Of a stretch of 64,000 nt of DNA, positions 32,421 through 41,697 are shown piece after piece. The stretch is from 66-474 sp044464225. GTDB taxonomy: Bacteria; Pseudomonadota; Gammaproteobacteria; Xanthomonadales; Rhodanobacteraceae. Within the stretch, counting starts at the first letter, position 1. Every line of letters starts with the position of its first letter. The translations under genes and the position numbers were made by a program. The notes beneath the pieces were generated by a model. The model was not told the DNA's origin, did no database searches, and saw nothing but the letters and a program-made list of their open reading frames with translations. The DNA is taken from the NCBI GenBank assembly GCA_044464225.1, contig JBIQLN010000013.1, positions 1 through 64,000 on the forward strand. The letters are read 5' to 3'.

Positions 32421-33611
32421 ATGAGTTTTTCGCAAGCATTGAGCGGCCTGAACGCCGCCTCGCAGAACCTCGACGCCATCGGCAACAACATCGCGAACTC
32501 GCAGACCTACGGTTTCAAGGGTTCCAGCATCCAGTTCGCGGATGTCTACGCCGGTTCGAAGATCGGACAAGGCGTGCGCGTGGCGGGCGTGCTGCAGAAC
32601 TTCGCCAACGGCACGCTGGAAACCACCGGCCGCAACCTCGACCTCGGCATCAACGGCGGCGGCTTCTTCCGCTTCAAGCAGGGTGACCAGGTGGTGTACT
32701 CGCGCAACGGTCAGTTGACGCTGACCCAGGACGGCTACCTCGTGAACGCCAGTGGCGCCAAGCTCACCGGTTTCGCGGCCGGTGTCGGCACCGGCGGCAC
32801 GCCCGAAGCGCTGCATGTTCCCACCGACGCCATGAGCGCCAATCCCACGACCGCCGTGCAGGCGGCGCTGAACCTGGATGCCGGGTCGGCCACGATCGAC
32901 CGCACCGCCGTGCCGTTCGACGCCACCGACGCCAGCACCTATTCATACGCGAACACCGGCACGACCTACGACTCGCTGGGCGTGCAGCACATCATGACCA
33001 CGTACTTCACCAAGACCGCCGACAACACGTGGGAGGTCCGCGTCGGGATGGACGGCACGTTCGATCCCGCCAACCAGGGCACGCTGGTGTTCGACACCAA
33101 CGGCGTGTTGAACGCCGGCGCCAGCACCATGCCGAACGTGACGTTCACACCGCCCGGTGGCGCCGCCGCGATGAACTTCACCGTGGGCTTCGACGGCACC
33201 ACCCAGTTCGGCAACGATTTCGCATTGTCGTCGCTGGTGCAGGACGGCTACACCTCGGGCAGCCTGGTCGGCATCCGCTTCGACAAGAACGGCGACATCG
33301 TCGGCAGCTATTCCAACGAACAGACACGCACGCTCGGCACGATCGCGCTGGCGAACTTCCGCAATCCCGAAGGCCTGGCGCCGGCCGGCGACAACGCGTG
33401 GACGGAAACCGGCGATTCCGGCCAGCCGCTGCTCGGCACCGCCGGTGCCGGCCAGCTCGGCAGCCTGGAAGACGGCACGCTGGAATCGTCCAACGTCGAC
33501 CTCGCCACCGAACTCGTGAACCTGATCATCGCCCAGCGCAACTATCAGGCCAACACGCAGACCATCAAGACGCAGGATCAGGTGCTGCAAAGCGTCGTCA
33601 ACCTGCGTTGA
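32421..33611 (+). CDS. flgE: Flagellar hook protein FlgE
   Basis: A 396-residue hook subunit. The N-terminal 'SFSQALSGLNAASQNLDAIG' followed by 'NNIANSQTYGFKGS' and the C-terminal 'NLIIAQRNYQANTQTIKTQD' form the D0 coiled-coil ends. The middle is a Gly/Thr/Asn-rich beta domain of average size. A clear AGGAGC ribosome site precedes the ATG at 32421. The gap to flgD is 30 bases. Confidence 0.96.
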   Translation: MSFSQALSGLNAASQNLDAIGNNIANSQTYGFKGSSIQFADVYAGSKIGQGVRVAGVLQNFANGTLETTGRNLDLGINGGGFFRFKQGDQVVYSRNGQLTLTQDGYLVNASGAKLTGFAAGVGTGGTPEALHVPTDAMSANPTTAVQAALNLDAGSATIDRTAVPFDATDASTYSYANTGTTYDSLGVQHIMTTYFTKTADNTWEVRVGMDGTFDPANQGTLVFDTNGVLNAGASTMPNVTFTPPGGAAAMNFTVGFDGTTQFGNDFALSSLVQDGYTSGSLVGIRFDKNGDIVGSYSNEQTRTLGTIALANFRNPEGLAPAGDNAWTETGDSGQPLLGTAGAGQLGSLEDGTLESSNVDLATELVNLIIAQRNYQANTQTIKTQDQVLQSVVNLR

Positions 33612-33631
33612 CGGAAAGCTGAGGAATCCCC

Positions 33632-34384
33632 ATGGACCGCATGATCTACACCGCGATGAGCGGCGCCCAGCAGAGCTTCAACCGGCAGGCGATAGTCAGC
33701 AACAACCTTGCGAACGTATCGACCACGGGCTTTCGCGGCCAGATCGAGGCCATGCGCGCGGTGCCGGTCCAGGGCGACGGCGCGCTGCACACCCGCGTCT
33801 CGGTGATGGCCACCACGCCCACCAGCAACTTCGCGCCCGGCCCGATCGACGCCACCGGACGCGATCTCGACGTGGCGCTGGAAGGCGGCGCGTGGCTCGC
33901 GGTGCAGGACGAGAACGGGCAGGAAGCCTATACCCGCCGCGGCGACCTGCAGGTGGACGGCACCGGCATGATCACCAGCGGCGGGCGTCCCGTGATCGGT
34001 GACGGTGGCCCGATCATCGTGCCGCTGGGCGCCCAGTTGACCATCGGCGCCGACGGCACCATCAGCGCGATCGGTCCGGGGGACAAGCCCGACGCGCTGG
34101 TACAGGTCGGCAAGCTGAAGCTGGTCACGCCCGATGAAAAATCACTGGAGCGGGGCGAAGACGGCCTGTTTCGCTCGCTCAATGCCAATGGCAACGCAGT
34201 CCCGCTCGCGGCCGACGACAACGCACGCCTGCAGACCGGCGCGCTCGAAGGCAGCAACGTCAGCGCGGTGGAATCGATGGTCGACATGATCGCCACTTCG
34301 CGCATGTACGAAATGCAGATGAAGGCCGTGCAGTCCAGCGAGGACAACGCGCGCCAGGCCGACCGGCTGTTGTCGCTCGGCTGA
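33632..34384 (+). CDS. flgF: Flagellar proximal rod protein FlgF
   Basis: A 250-residue rod protein. It begins 'MDRMIYTAMSGAQQSFNRQA', with the FlgF-specific short N-terminal helix, then 'VSNNLANVSTTGFRG'. The C-terminal 'SAVESMVDMIATSRMYEMQM' closes the axial motif. It lies 20 bases after flgE and 18 bases before flgG. Confidence 0.95.
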   Translation: MDRMIYTAMSGAQQSFNRQAIVSNNLANVSTTGFRGQIEAMRAVPVQGDGALHTRVSVMATTPTSNFAPGPIDATGRDLDVALEGGAWLAVQDENGQEAYTRRGDLQVDGTGMITSGGRPVIGDGGPIIVPLGAQLTIGADGTISAIGPGDKPDALVQVGKLKLVTPDEKSLERGEDGLFRSLNANGNAVPLAADDNARLQTGALEGSNVSAVESMVDMIATSRMYEMQMKAVQSSEDNARQADRLLSLG

Positions 34385-34402
34385 CACCTGGAGGAATAAC
34401 CG

Positions 34403-35185
34403 ATGATCAAGTCACTCTGGACCGCCAAGACCGGTCTTGAAGCGCAGCAGACCAAGATGGACGTGATCGCCAACAACCTGGCGAACGTCAGCACGAACGG
34501 CTTCAAGAAATCGCGTGCCGTGTTCCAGGACCTGCTGTACCAGAACATGCGCCAGGCCGGCGGCCGCAACGACATGCAGAACGTGCTGCCGGCGGGCCTG
34601 CAGATCGGTTCGGGCGTGCGTCCGGTCGCGACCGAACGCGTCCAGACGCAAGGGAGCCTTGAGCAGACCGGCAACTCGAAGGACATCGCCATCGACGGCA
34701 AGGGCTTCTTCCAGGTGTTGATGCCGGACGGCAACTTCGCCTACACCCGCGACGGCAGTTTCCAGGTCAACGAAAGCGGCCAACTCGTCACCGCCGATGG
34801 CTACCCGATCCAGCCTGCCGTGATCATTCCGCAGGACGCGCTGTCGATCACCATCGGCAAGGATGGCGTGGTCACCGTGACCCAGCCCGGCAGCAACGAA
34901 TCGACGCAGGTCGGCCAGTTGAGCCTTTCCACCTTCGTCAATCCGGCCGGGCTGCAGAGCATCGGCGACAACCTGTACCTCGAAACCAGCGCGTCGGGCA
35001 TGCGCAACGAATCCACGCCGGGCCTGAACGGCGCCGGCCGCCTCGACCAGGGCTACGTCGAAACCTCCAACGTCAACGTGGTGGAGGAAATGGTCAGCAT
35101 GATCCAGACCCAACGTGCCTACGAAATCAACAGCAAAGCGGTCCAGACCTCCGATGAAATGCTCGCCAAGCTCAGCCAGCTTTGA
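34403..35185 (+). CDS. flgG: Flagellar distal rod protein FlgG
   Basis: A 260-residue distal-rod subunit of the usual FlgG length. The N-terminus 'SLWTAKTGLEAQQTKMDVIA' followed by 'NNLANVSTNGFKKSRAVFQD' is typical, and the C-terminus 'VVEEMVSMIQTQRAYEINSK' completes the coiled coil. The gap to flgH (112 bases) is longer than others in the operon because it holds a fragment of an intergenic repeat. Confidence 0.97.
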   Translation: MIKSLWTAKTGLEAQQTKMDVIANNLANVSTNGFKKSRAVFQDLLYQNMRQAGGRNDMQNVLPAGLQIGSGVRPVATERVQTQGSLEQTGNSKDIAIDGKGFFQVLMPDGNFAYTRDGSFQVNESGQLVTADGYPIQPAVIIPQDALSITIGKDGVVTVTQPGSNESTQVGQLSLSTFVNPAGLQSIGDNLYLETSASGMRNESTPGLNGAGRLDQGYVETSNVNVVEEMVSMIQTQRAYEINSKAVQTSDEMLAKLSQL

Positions 35186-35203
35186 CGAAGCCCCAATTTT
35201 GAT

Positions 35204-35284
35204 CGTCATCCCGGAATCGCGAAGCGATATCCGAACGCCGAAGGCGGCCCGCAGGGCGAGCGCCGTGGATGGCGCGAGCAACCC
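35204..35284. repeat. Partial GTCATTCCGG element between flgG and flgH
   Basis: The segment starts with CGTCATCCCGGAAT and contains the conserved core GAACGCCGAAGGCGGCCCGC, then GAGCGCCGTGGATGGCGCGAG. It matches the core of the full copy at 38223-38428 and the copy at 46078-46195. Several nested hairpins form within it. The right terminus is missing. It occupies almost the whole flgG-flgH spacer and may affect expression of the ring genes downstream. Confidence 0.75.
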
Positions 35285-35297
35285 AGTGATTTTGAAA

Positions 35298-35978
35298 ATG
35301 AACATGTCCAAGATGCTTCGCATTGTCCTGTTCGCCGTCACCGCGCTGGCGATGACCGGCTGCTCGCACTTCGTCCACAAGCCGGTCGTGCCGCAGATGC
35401 CGCCGGTGGAAATTCCCGCGCCGCCGCCGCCGGTCGCCAATGGTTCGATTTTCCAGGAAGCGAGTTACGGCAATCGCCCGCTGTTCGAGGACCAGCGCCC
35501 CCGGATGCCCGGCGACGTGCTGACCGTGGTGTTCAACGAACAGGTCAGCGCGTCCAAGAACGCGCAAGCCAGCGCCAGCCGCAAGAGCGAATCCAGCTTC
35601 GACCCGACCGTGGTGCCGAATGGCCTCAAGGACCTCGGCAAGCTCGGCATCGATCTCAAGGGCGGGCACGACTTCCAGGGTTCGGGCGGCGCCAAGGCCA
35701 ACAACACTTTCACCGGCACCATCACGGTGACGGTGGTGCAGGTGCTGAACAACGGCAACCTGCGCGTGCACGGCGAGAAGCAGATCGCCATCAACCAGGG
35801 CACCGAATACATCCGCTTCGCGGGCACGGTCGACCCGCGCACCATCAGCGCCGACAACTCGGTGCTGTCCACGCGCGTGGCCGATGCGCGCATCGAATAC
35901 GTGGGCGACGGCTACATCAACGACGCGCAGCGGATGGGCTGGCTGCAACGCGTGATGATGAAAGTGTCGCCGTTCTGA
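35298..35978 (+). CDS. flgH: Flagellar L-ring lipoprotein FlgH
   Basis: A 226-residue outer-membrane lipoprotein forming the L ring. Lipobox MTGC places the lipidated Cys at residue 22. The conserved regions are 'RMPGDVLTVVFNEQVSASKN' and 'GNLRVHGEKQIAINQGTEYI', then 'DARIEYVGDGYINDAQRMGW'. The start is ATG 35298 or the ATG two codons later (35304); neither has a good ribosome site, probably because the repeat element abuts it. The open frame reaching back into flgG is not real coding. Confidence 0.93.
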   Translation: MNMSKMLRIVLFAVTALAMTGCSHFVHKPVVPQMPPVEIPAPPPPVANGSIFQEASYGNRPLFEDQRPRMPGDVLTVVFNEQVSASKNAQASASRKSESSFDPTVVPNGLKDLGKLGIDLKGGHDFQGSGGAKANNTFTGTITVTVVQVLNNGNLRVHGEKQIAINQGTEYIRFAGTVDPRTISADNSVLSTRVADARIEYVGDGYINDAQRMGWLQRVMMKVSPF

Positions 35979-35988
35979 GGATGCTCCC

Positions 35989-37125
35989 GTGATCGTCAGT
36001 CGTGGTTTGGACAAGCTGTTAGGGACGGCGCGCAAGTCCGCGTTGTGGTTGCTGCTGGCCTTGCTGGCGACGACGCAGGTGCACGCGCAGACGCTGCGCG
36101 AGCTCGCCGACTTCGCGGGCGTGCGCGACAACGCCCTGGTCGGTTATGGATTGGTGGTGGGCCTGGACGGCACCGGCGACCAGACCATGCAGACGCCGTT
36201 CACCACGCAAAGCCTGACCAACATGTTCTCGCGGCTGGGCATCACCGTGCCGGCCGGCACCAACATGCAGTTGCGCAACGTCGCGGCGGTGATGGTCACC
36301 GCCACCCTGCCGCCGTTCGCGGCGCCTGGCCAGCGCATCGACGTGGTGGTGTCTTCGGTCGGCAATGCGAAAAGCCTGCGCGGAGGCACCTTGCTGATGA
36401 CGCCGTTGAAAGGTGTCGACGGCAACACCTACGCGATCGCACAGGGCAACATGCTGGTCGGCGGCGCGGGTGCCAGTGCCGGCGGTTCCAGCGTCCAGAT
36501 CAACCAGCAATCGGGCGGCACCATCAGCGATGGCGCGATCGTCGAGCGCAGCGTGCCGCTGGAGCTTGGCCAGAACGGCGGCATGCTGGCGCTGCAGTTG
36601 AAGCGGGCCGACTTCGGCACGGCGCAGCGCGTCGTCGACGCGATCAACACGGCGATGGGCCGGCAGGTGGCCGCTGCCGAAAACGCGCGCACGATTCGCA
36701 TCGATGGCCCGCAGGATCCGAACCAGCGCGTCGATTTCATTGCACGGATACAAAGCCTCGACGTGACGCCGGTGGATGCACCGGCGCGCGTGATCATCAA
36801 TGCCCGCAACGGCTCGGTGGTGCTGAACCAGCGCGTCACGCTGCAGCCCGCGGCAGTTGCGCACGGTGACCTGTCGGTGGTGATCAGCACCGAGAACACC
36901 GTCAGCCAGCCGGCGCCTTTCAGCGGCGGCAAGACCACGGTGGTGCAGAACAGCGCCATCAACATCACCAAACAGCACGGCAGCCTCAACGTGGTCAAGG
37001 GCGCCGACCTGATGCAGGTGGTCGATGCGCTGAATGCGCTCGGCGCCACGCCGCAGGACCTGATGTCGATCCTGGAGGCGTTGAAGGCCGCCGGTTCATT
37101 GAACGCGGACCTGGAGATGATGTGA
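35989..37125 (+). CDS. flgI: Flagellar P-ring protein FlgI
   Basis: A 378-residue periplasmic P-ring subunit. The signal peptide ends at about Ala33 ('TTQVHA'). The family signature follows at once: 'LRELADFAGVRDNALVGYGL', then 'VVGLDGTGDQT'. The C-terminal 'LNALGATPQDLMSILEALKA' is typical. The start is a GTG at 35989; the ATG at 35981 is out of frame. Its stop codon overlaps the flgJ start as TGATG. Confidence 0.95.
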   Translation: MIVSRGLDKLLGTARKSALWLLLALLATTQVHAQTLRELADFAGVRDNALVGYGLVVGLDGTGDQTMQTPFTTQSLTNMFSRLGITVPAGTNMQLRNVAAVMVTATLPPFAAPGQRIDVVVSSVGNAKSLRGGTLLMTPLKGVDGNTYAIAQGNMLVGGAGASAGGSSVQINQQSGGTISDGAIVERSVPLELGQNGGMLALQLKRADFGTAQRVVDAINTAMGRQVAAAENARTIRIDGPQDPNQRVDFIARIQSLDVTPVDAPARVIINARNGSVVLNQRVTLQPAAVAHGDLSVVISTENTVSQPAPFSGGKTTVVQNSAINITKQHGSLNVVKGADLMQVVDALNALGATPQDLMSILEALKAAGSLNADLEMM

Positions 37126-38177
37126 TGGCGGTCGGCTCGCTCGACACCGCACGTTTTGCGCTGGACGTGAAAGGCCTCGATGGCCTGAAGCGGGCTGCCG
37201 CGAAGGATCCCCAGGCGCAGTTGAAGGAAGCGGCCAAGCAATTCGAGGCGGTGTTCCTCGGGCAGATGCTGAAGAGCATGCGCGACGCCGGCTTCAAATC
37301 AGACCTCACGGACAACCGGCAGATCCAGTTCTATCAATCGCTGCTCGACCAGCAACTCTCGCAGAACATGGCGGGCAAGGGCACCGGCATCGCCGAGATG
37401 CTGGTGCGGCAGCTGTCGCACCACAAGCCTTCGCAACCCCCACCGGCAGGCGATGCCGCGATGGCGATGCGGATCGCCGCGATTCCGCGCGGCACGCCGC
37501 GTTCGCTGGAAGGCATGCCGGCCATCGCCGCGACGAACGACGACGGCGATGGCAATCAGGATGGCGGCATGGTCGCCGCGGTGGTCGCGCAGATTCGCGC
37601 CGCCGAGGCGGCGGCCAAGCCCGTCGCGCGCGCCACATCCGATTCCGCCACGAGCGTCGCCGCACCGACTGTCGCATCGAACGCGGGCGATGCGTCCGAC
37701 GATGGCGAAGGCAATGTCTACACCCGCTTCGTGATCCGCTTCGTCGGCGCCGCGCGGGCGGCAGCGCGGATGAGCGGGTTGCCGGCACGGTTGATCCTCG
37801 CGCAGGCCGCGCTGGAAACCGGCTGGGGCCGCCACGAGATGACGGCGGACAACGGCGCCAGGAGCCACAACCTGTTCGGCATCAAGGCCGGCGGCAGCTG
37901 GAACGGCGCCACCGCCAACAATGTGACCCACGAATACGTGGACGGGCGCAAGGTCGGGGTGCGCGAGACCTTCCGGGCCTACGGCTCGTACATCGAATCG
38001 TTCGTCGACCACGCGAAATTGCTCGGCAACAGCGCGCGGTACGCCGCGGTGCGGCAGGCGGGCAGTCCGGAGCAGGCGGCCCAGGCCTTGCAGGACTGCG
38101 GTTACGCCACCGACCCGCGCTACGCCGACAAGCTGATCGCGATCATGCAGCAGATAGGACGGGTGGTCATGCCCTAG
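37125..38177 (+). CDS. flgJ: Flagellar rod cap / peptidoglycan hydrolase FlgJ
   Basis: A 350-residue dual protein. The N-terminal rod-capping domain (about 20-110) holds 'EAAKQFEAVFLGQMLKSMRD'. A Pro/Ala linker (about 115-200) leads to the glucosaminidase-type hydrolase domain with 'LPARLILAQAALETGWGRHE' (catalytic Glu), 'NLFGIKAGGSW' and 'FRAYGSYIESFVDHAKLL'. It opens the peptidoglycan for rod passage. The ATG at 37125 overlaps the flgI stop codon. This two-domain form is the beta/gammaproteobacterial type. Confidence 0.95.
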   Translation: MAVGSLDTARFALDVKGLDGLKRAAAKDPQAQLKEAAKQFEAVFLGQMLKSMRDAGFKSDLTDNRQIQFYQSLLDQQLSQNMAGKGTGIAEMLVRQLSHHKPSQPPPAGDAAMAMRIAAIPRGTPRSLEGMPAIAATNDDGDGNQDGGMVAAVVAQIRAAEAAAKPVARATSDSATSVAAPTVASNAGDASDDGEGNVYTRFVIRFVGAARAAARMSGLPARLILAQAALETGWGRHEMTADNGARSHNLFGIKAGGSWNGATANNVTHEYVDGRKVGVRETFRAYGSYIESFVDHAKLLGNSARYAAVRQAGSPEQAAQALQDCGYATDPRYADKLIAIMQQIGRVVMP

Positions 38178-38222
38178 TCATGGGAAGAACATAAAGCCGA
38201 TCTACGTGATAGCCATTTCAAG

Positions 38223-38428
38223 AGCTTCGTCATTCCGGGCCTGCGCCGGCTTCATCGGCGCAGGCACCCGACCGGGTTTGCAGGATTGCAAACGCGAACG
38301 CCGAAGGCGGCTCGCAGAGCGAGCGCCGAGGATGGCGCGAGTCAACCCGGCGACTTTCGCGGACGAAAGCAAAGTCGCTGGGTTCCGGATCGCGCCCACT
38401 CCGTGGGCTTGTCCGGAATGACGGAGCT
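38223..38428. mobile_element. Full-length MITE-like element, GTCATTCCGG family
   Basis: A 206-base non-coding element bounded by inverted terminal repeats AGCTTCGTCATTCCGG (38223-38238) and CCGGAATGACGGAGCT (38413-38428), 15 of 16 matching. Inside are successive perfect hairpins: CTGCGCCG/CGGCGCAG, GTTTGCA/TGCAAAC, GCTCGC/GCGAGC and GCGCC/GGCGC. Partial copies occur at 611-667, 35204-35284 and 46020-46195, all in the same orientation. It has no coding capacity, so any movement would depend on a transposase in trans. It sits between flgJ and flgK and ends 45 bases before the flgK sigma-28 promoter. Confidence 0.8.
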
Positions 38429-38473
38429 GTTCCGGATCATGCAAATGTGACCGAGACCGGAATTCACAATCGT

Positions 38474-38500
38474 TCAAGAAACCCGGCGGGCTGCCGATAA
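38474..38500 (+). promoter_or_regulatory. Sigma-28 (FliA) promoter of flgKL
   Basis: TCAAGAAA, 11 bases, GCCGATAA: a perfect -10 and one mismatch in the core TAAAG of the -35. It lies 30 bases before flgK, as expected for a late flagellar gene. Confidence 0.87.
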
Positions 38501-38530
38501 CCTCAACAGAGCTTCGAAGGAAAACCGACA

Positions 38531-40156
38531 GTGAGCATCTTCTCCATCGGATTGAGTGGCCTGAATGCCGCCAGCGCCGCGTTCAACACCGCCAGCAACA
38601 ACATCAGCAACGTCTACACCCCGGGTTACAACCGGCAGATCGTGGACCTGGGTGAGCTGCCGGCGGCGCAGGGCGTGCACGTGCAGGGCATCCAGCGCCA
38701 GTTCGACAGCTACATCGCGCAGCAGCTGAACAGCGCCAACAGCAAGACCAGTGCACTGGACGCCTACCAGACCCAGGTCAGCCAGATCGACAACCTGCTG
38801 GCCGACCAGGATTCCGGCCTCGCACCGTTGATGCAGAAGTTCTTTTCCTCGGTGTCGGATCTGGCGAGCACGCCGTCCGATCCGGCGGCGCGCCAGGGCG
38901 TGATCGGCAGCGCCGAGACCTTGAGCGCGCAGTTCCGTTCGTTCGACAGTTATCTCTCCGACATGGCCTCGGGGCTGGACGGCCAGTTGCACGACGAAGT
39001 CACCCAGATCAACAACACCGCCAAGCAGATCGCGAACCTCAATACCCAGATCGCGTTGGCCAAGGCCAAGCAGGGCCAGGCACCCAACAGCCTGCTCGAC
39101 CAGCGCGACCAGCTGGTGGCGGACCTGAGCAAGCGCGTGAACGTCCGCGTGTCCACGCAGGACAGCGGCAGCTACAACATTTCGTTCGGCAATGGCCAGC
39201 CATTGGTCAGCGGCGGCAAGCAGTTCGACCTTGAAACCATGCCCTCCGCGGTCGACCCCAGCCGCATCTCGATCGGCTACCGCGATGCGTCCGGCAATCT
39301 GGTCGAGATGCAGGATTCCACTTTCAGCGGTGGCACGCTGGGCGGATTGCTGACGTTCCGCGATGAAACCCTGAACCCGACCCGCAACAAGCTCGGCCAG
39401 CTCGCCGTGGCGTTCGCAGAAGGCATCAACACGCAGCACACCCAGGGCCTGGATCTGAATGGCGACCCCGGCGGCGACATGTTCGCGGTCGGCCAGCCGC
39501 TGGTGTATGCGAACGCACACAACAACGGCACCGCTTCGATGAGCGTCGCGTTCGATCCCGCGAATGCCAGCCAGCTCACCGCCAGCGACTACGACGTGCG
39601 CTACGACGCTGCCGGCGGCAATTTCAGGATCACCCGGCTGGACACGGGCGAAAGCACCACCGCGACACTGGGTGCCGGCAACCAATTGAGCTTCGGCGGC
39701 GTCACGGTCACCGTGGATGATCCGTCGCAGTTGGCCGATGGCGACCATTTCCAGGTGCAGCCGACCCGCATCGCCGCGTCGGGCTTGCAGAACATCATTG
39801 GCGATCCGGCCAAGCTCGCCGCCGCCGATACCGCCGGCGGCACCGGCAACAACAAGAATGCGCTGGCGCTGCAAGCCCTGCAGTCGCAGTCGCTGGTCGG
39901 CGGCAGCGCCAGTTTCAACCAGGCCTACGCGTCGCTGGTCGGCGACGTCGGCAACCGCACCAACATCGTGCAGGTGAACCTGAAGGCGCAGCAGAGCCTG
40001 AGCGACCAGCTCACCGACGTGCAGCAGTCGCAGTCCGGCGTGAACCTCGACGAGGAGGCGGCCAACCTCGTTCGCTACCAGCAGTACTACCAGGCCAACG
40101 CCAAGGTCATCCAGACCGGCTCCACCATCCTCGACGCCATCCTGGGCTTGCGGTAA
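38531..40156 (+). CDS. flgK: Hook-filament junction protein FlgK (HAP1)
   Basis: A 541-residue hook-associated protein. The N-terminal 'IFSIGLSGLNAASAAFNTAS' and 'NNISNVYTPGYNRQ' and the C-terminal 'EEAANLVRYQQYYQANAKVI' are the signature ends; the middle is beta-rich. The start is a GTG at 38531 with GAAGGA about 9 bases upstream. It has its own sigma-28 promoter and is followed by flgL after 17 bases, forming a late two-gene operon. Confidence 0.95.
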   Translation: MSIFSIGLSGLNAASAAFNTASNNISNVYTPGYNRQIVDLGELPAAQGVHVQGIQRQFDSYIAQQLNSANSKTSALDAYQTQVSQIDNLLADQDSGLAPLMQKFFSSVSDLASTPSDPAARQGVIGSAETLSAQFRSFDSYLSDMASGLDGQLHDEVTQINNTAKQIANLNTQIALAKAKQGQAPNSLLDQRDQLVADLSKRVNVRVSTQDSGSYNISFGNGQPLVSGGKQFDLETMPSAVDPSRISIGYRDASGNLVEMQDSTFSGGTLGGLLTFRDETLNPTRNKLGQLAVAFAEGINTQHTQGLDLNGDPGGDMFAVGQPLVYANAHNNGTASMSVAFDPANASQLTASDYDVRYDAAGGNFRITRLDTGESTTATLGAGNQLSFGGVTVTVDDPSQLADGDHFQVQPTRIAASGLQNIIGDPAKLAAADTAGGTGNNKNALALQALQSQSLVGGSASFNQAYASLVGDVGNRTNIVQVNLKAQQSLSDQLTDVQQSQSGVNLDEEAANLVRYQQYYQANAKVIQTGSTILDAILGLR

Positions 40157-40173
40157 CCGACAGGAAAACTGCC

Positions 40174-41403
40174 ATGCGCATCAGCACCCAAACCCTCTTC
40201 GCCCAGAGCATGCGCTCGCTGAACCAGCAGCAGGCGGAACTTTCGCACGTGGGCCAGCAGATTGCTTCCGGCCAGCGCGTGATGCGTCCGTCCGACGATC
40301 CACAGGCCGCCTCGCGCGCCGTGCAGGTCGGCCAGGCGCAGGCGATCACCAGCCAGTACACCGATTCGCGGGTCAGCGCGCGCAACGCGTTGTCGATGGA
40401 AGAAAGCGTGCTCAACAGCGTGGGCGACGCGGTCTCGAGCGCGAAGACACTGATGCTGGAGGCCGCCAACGGCACCTTGACCAACGCCGATCGCGCCTCG
40501 ATCGCCAGCCAATTGGAAGGGATCTACCAGACGGTGCTCGGCCAGGCCAATGCCACCGACGGCAACGGCCGCTATCTGTTCGGCGGTTACCAGGACAAAT
40601 CCGTTCCGTTCGTGATGAGCGGCGGCGCCGTCACCTACACCGTGGCCGACCCGAGCCAGGATACGAACCGGCAGCAGCAGATCGACGCGTCGCGGCTGAT
40701 GGACGTGAGCGACACCGGCAGCACCGTGTTCCAGGGCACGCGGGGTGCGACTGGCTTCATGGCCGTCGCCGAAAGCGGCAATACCGGCAGCGTCACCTTC
40801 AAGGGCCGGCCGAATGTCGTGGACAGCAGCGACCCGAATTTCGGGGCGCCCTTCAAGGTCGCCTTCTCCGTGGATGGCGGGGGCAATGCGACCTACGAAA
40901 TCCAGGATGGTTCCGGGGCGGTCCTTCAGGCGGCGCAGCCCTACCAGTCGGGGCAGGCCATCCAGTATGGCGGCTTGTCGTTGACCTTGAGCGGTACCCC
41001 TGCGAATGGCGACGCGATCGACGTCGATCAGGCGCAGAACTTGAACACCGACCTTTTCAAGACGTTCGAGAAGGCGCTGGCCATCCTGAAACAGCCCGCC
41101 GATACGCCGGCCCAGCAGGCCGCCCTGCAGAACACCCTGGGCAATGCGATGACCGAGTTCGACAGCAGCCTCGACAACGTGCTGATGGTGCGCGCGTCGG
41201 TCGGTTCGCGCCTCAACGAACTGGACGTGGTCGACAAGGTCGCCAGCAACCGGCAACTCAATTACGCGCAGACCAAGTCCGATCTGGTGGACCTGGACTA
41301 CAACACCGCGATTTCCGAATACAGCCTGCGCACGGTGGGCTTGCAGGCCGCGCAGAAGGCGTTCGTCTCGATGCGGCAGATGAACCTGTTCGACTTGCTG
41401 TAA
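40174..41403 (+). CDS. flgL: Hook-filament junction protein FlgL (HAP3)
   Basis: A 409-residue flagellin-like junction protein. It starts 'MRISTQTLFAQSMRSLNQQQ', followed by 'IASGQRVMRPSDDPQAA', matching the flagellin/FlgL D0-D1 pattern. The C-terminus 'DYNTAISEYSLRTVGLQAAQ' is typical. The length is within the family range. It is followed by a 616-base gap before the MHYT gene. Confidence 0.94.
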   Translation: MRISTQTLFAQSMRSLNQQQAELSHVGQQIASGQRVMRPSDDPQAASRAVQVGQAQAITSQYTDSRVSARNALSMEESVLNSVGDAVSSAKTLMLEAANGTLTNADRASIASQLEGIYQTVLGQANATDGNGRYLFGGYQDKSVPFVMSGGAVTYTVADPSQDTNRQQQIDASRLMDVSDTGSTVFQGTRGATGFMAVAESGNTGSVTFKGRPNVVDSSDPNFGAPFKVAFSVDGGGNATYEIQDGSGAVLQAAQPYQSGQAIQYGGLSLTLSGTPANGDAIDVDQAQNLNTDLFKTFEKALAILKQPADTPAQQAALQNTLGNAMTEFDSSLDNVLMVRASVGSRLNELDVVDKVASNRQLNYAQTKSDLVDLDYNTAISEYSLRTVGLQAAQKAFVSMRQMNLFDLL

Positions 41404-41459
41404 GCGCGGCGCGCTCCATGTACGCGAGGCGTCCGGGTGGGTGACGCGCAAGCGTCGCT

Positions 41460-41697
41460 GGAGGTTGAAATACCGGATCGGAGCGCACGCCGCGGCGGCT
41501 GCCATCTGCAATCCCGATAGCTTCAGCGTCCGCTTCCGCGTGGGCCGCAGCCGCCAGGCCGCGCAGTACGCCAGGCCAGGCAGCCGGCCGGCGATGAGAA
41601 GCCGGAACAGGTGTGCAGTCGCGTCCTTGGCTGCCGGCGCGGCCGTCCCGACCAGCGCGATGCGGCCGAGGACCAGGCCCAGGGCGATCGCCGACAT
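41460..41697 (-). pseudogene. Decayed small three-helix membrane protein gene
   Basis: Within the 616-base gap between flgL and the MHYT gene, the minus strand from the ATG at 41697 (or 41775) encodes three hydrophobic segments. These are 'MSAIALGLVLGRIALVGTA', 'AHLFRLLIAGRLPGLAYCAA' and 'LQMAAAAACAPIRYF'. The pattern resembles a small conserved membrane protein of Lysobacterales (recalled: TM, 'AAHLFQLLMAGQLP', TM). No stop codon follows where the family normally ends; the frame runs antisense through flgL to 40087, so the native end is lost. The rest of the gap shows nothing supportable. Confidence 0.35.
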
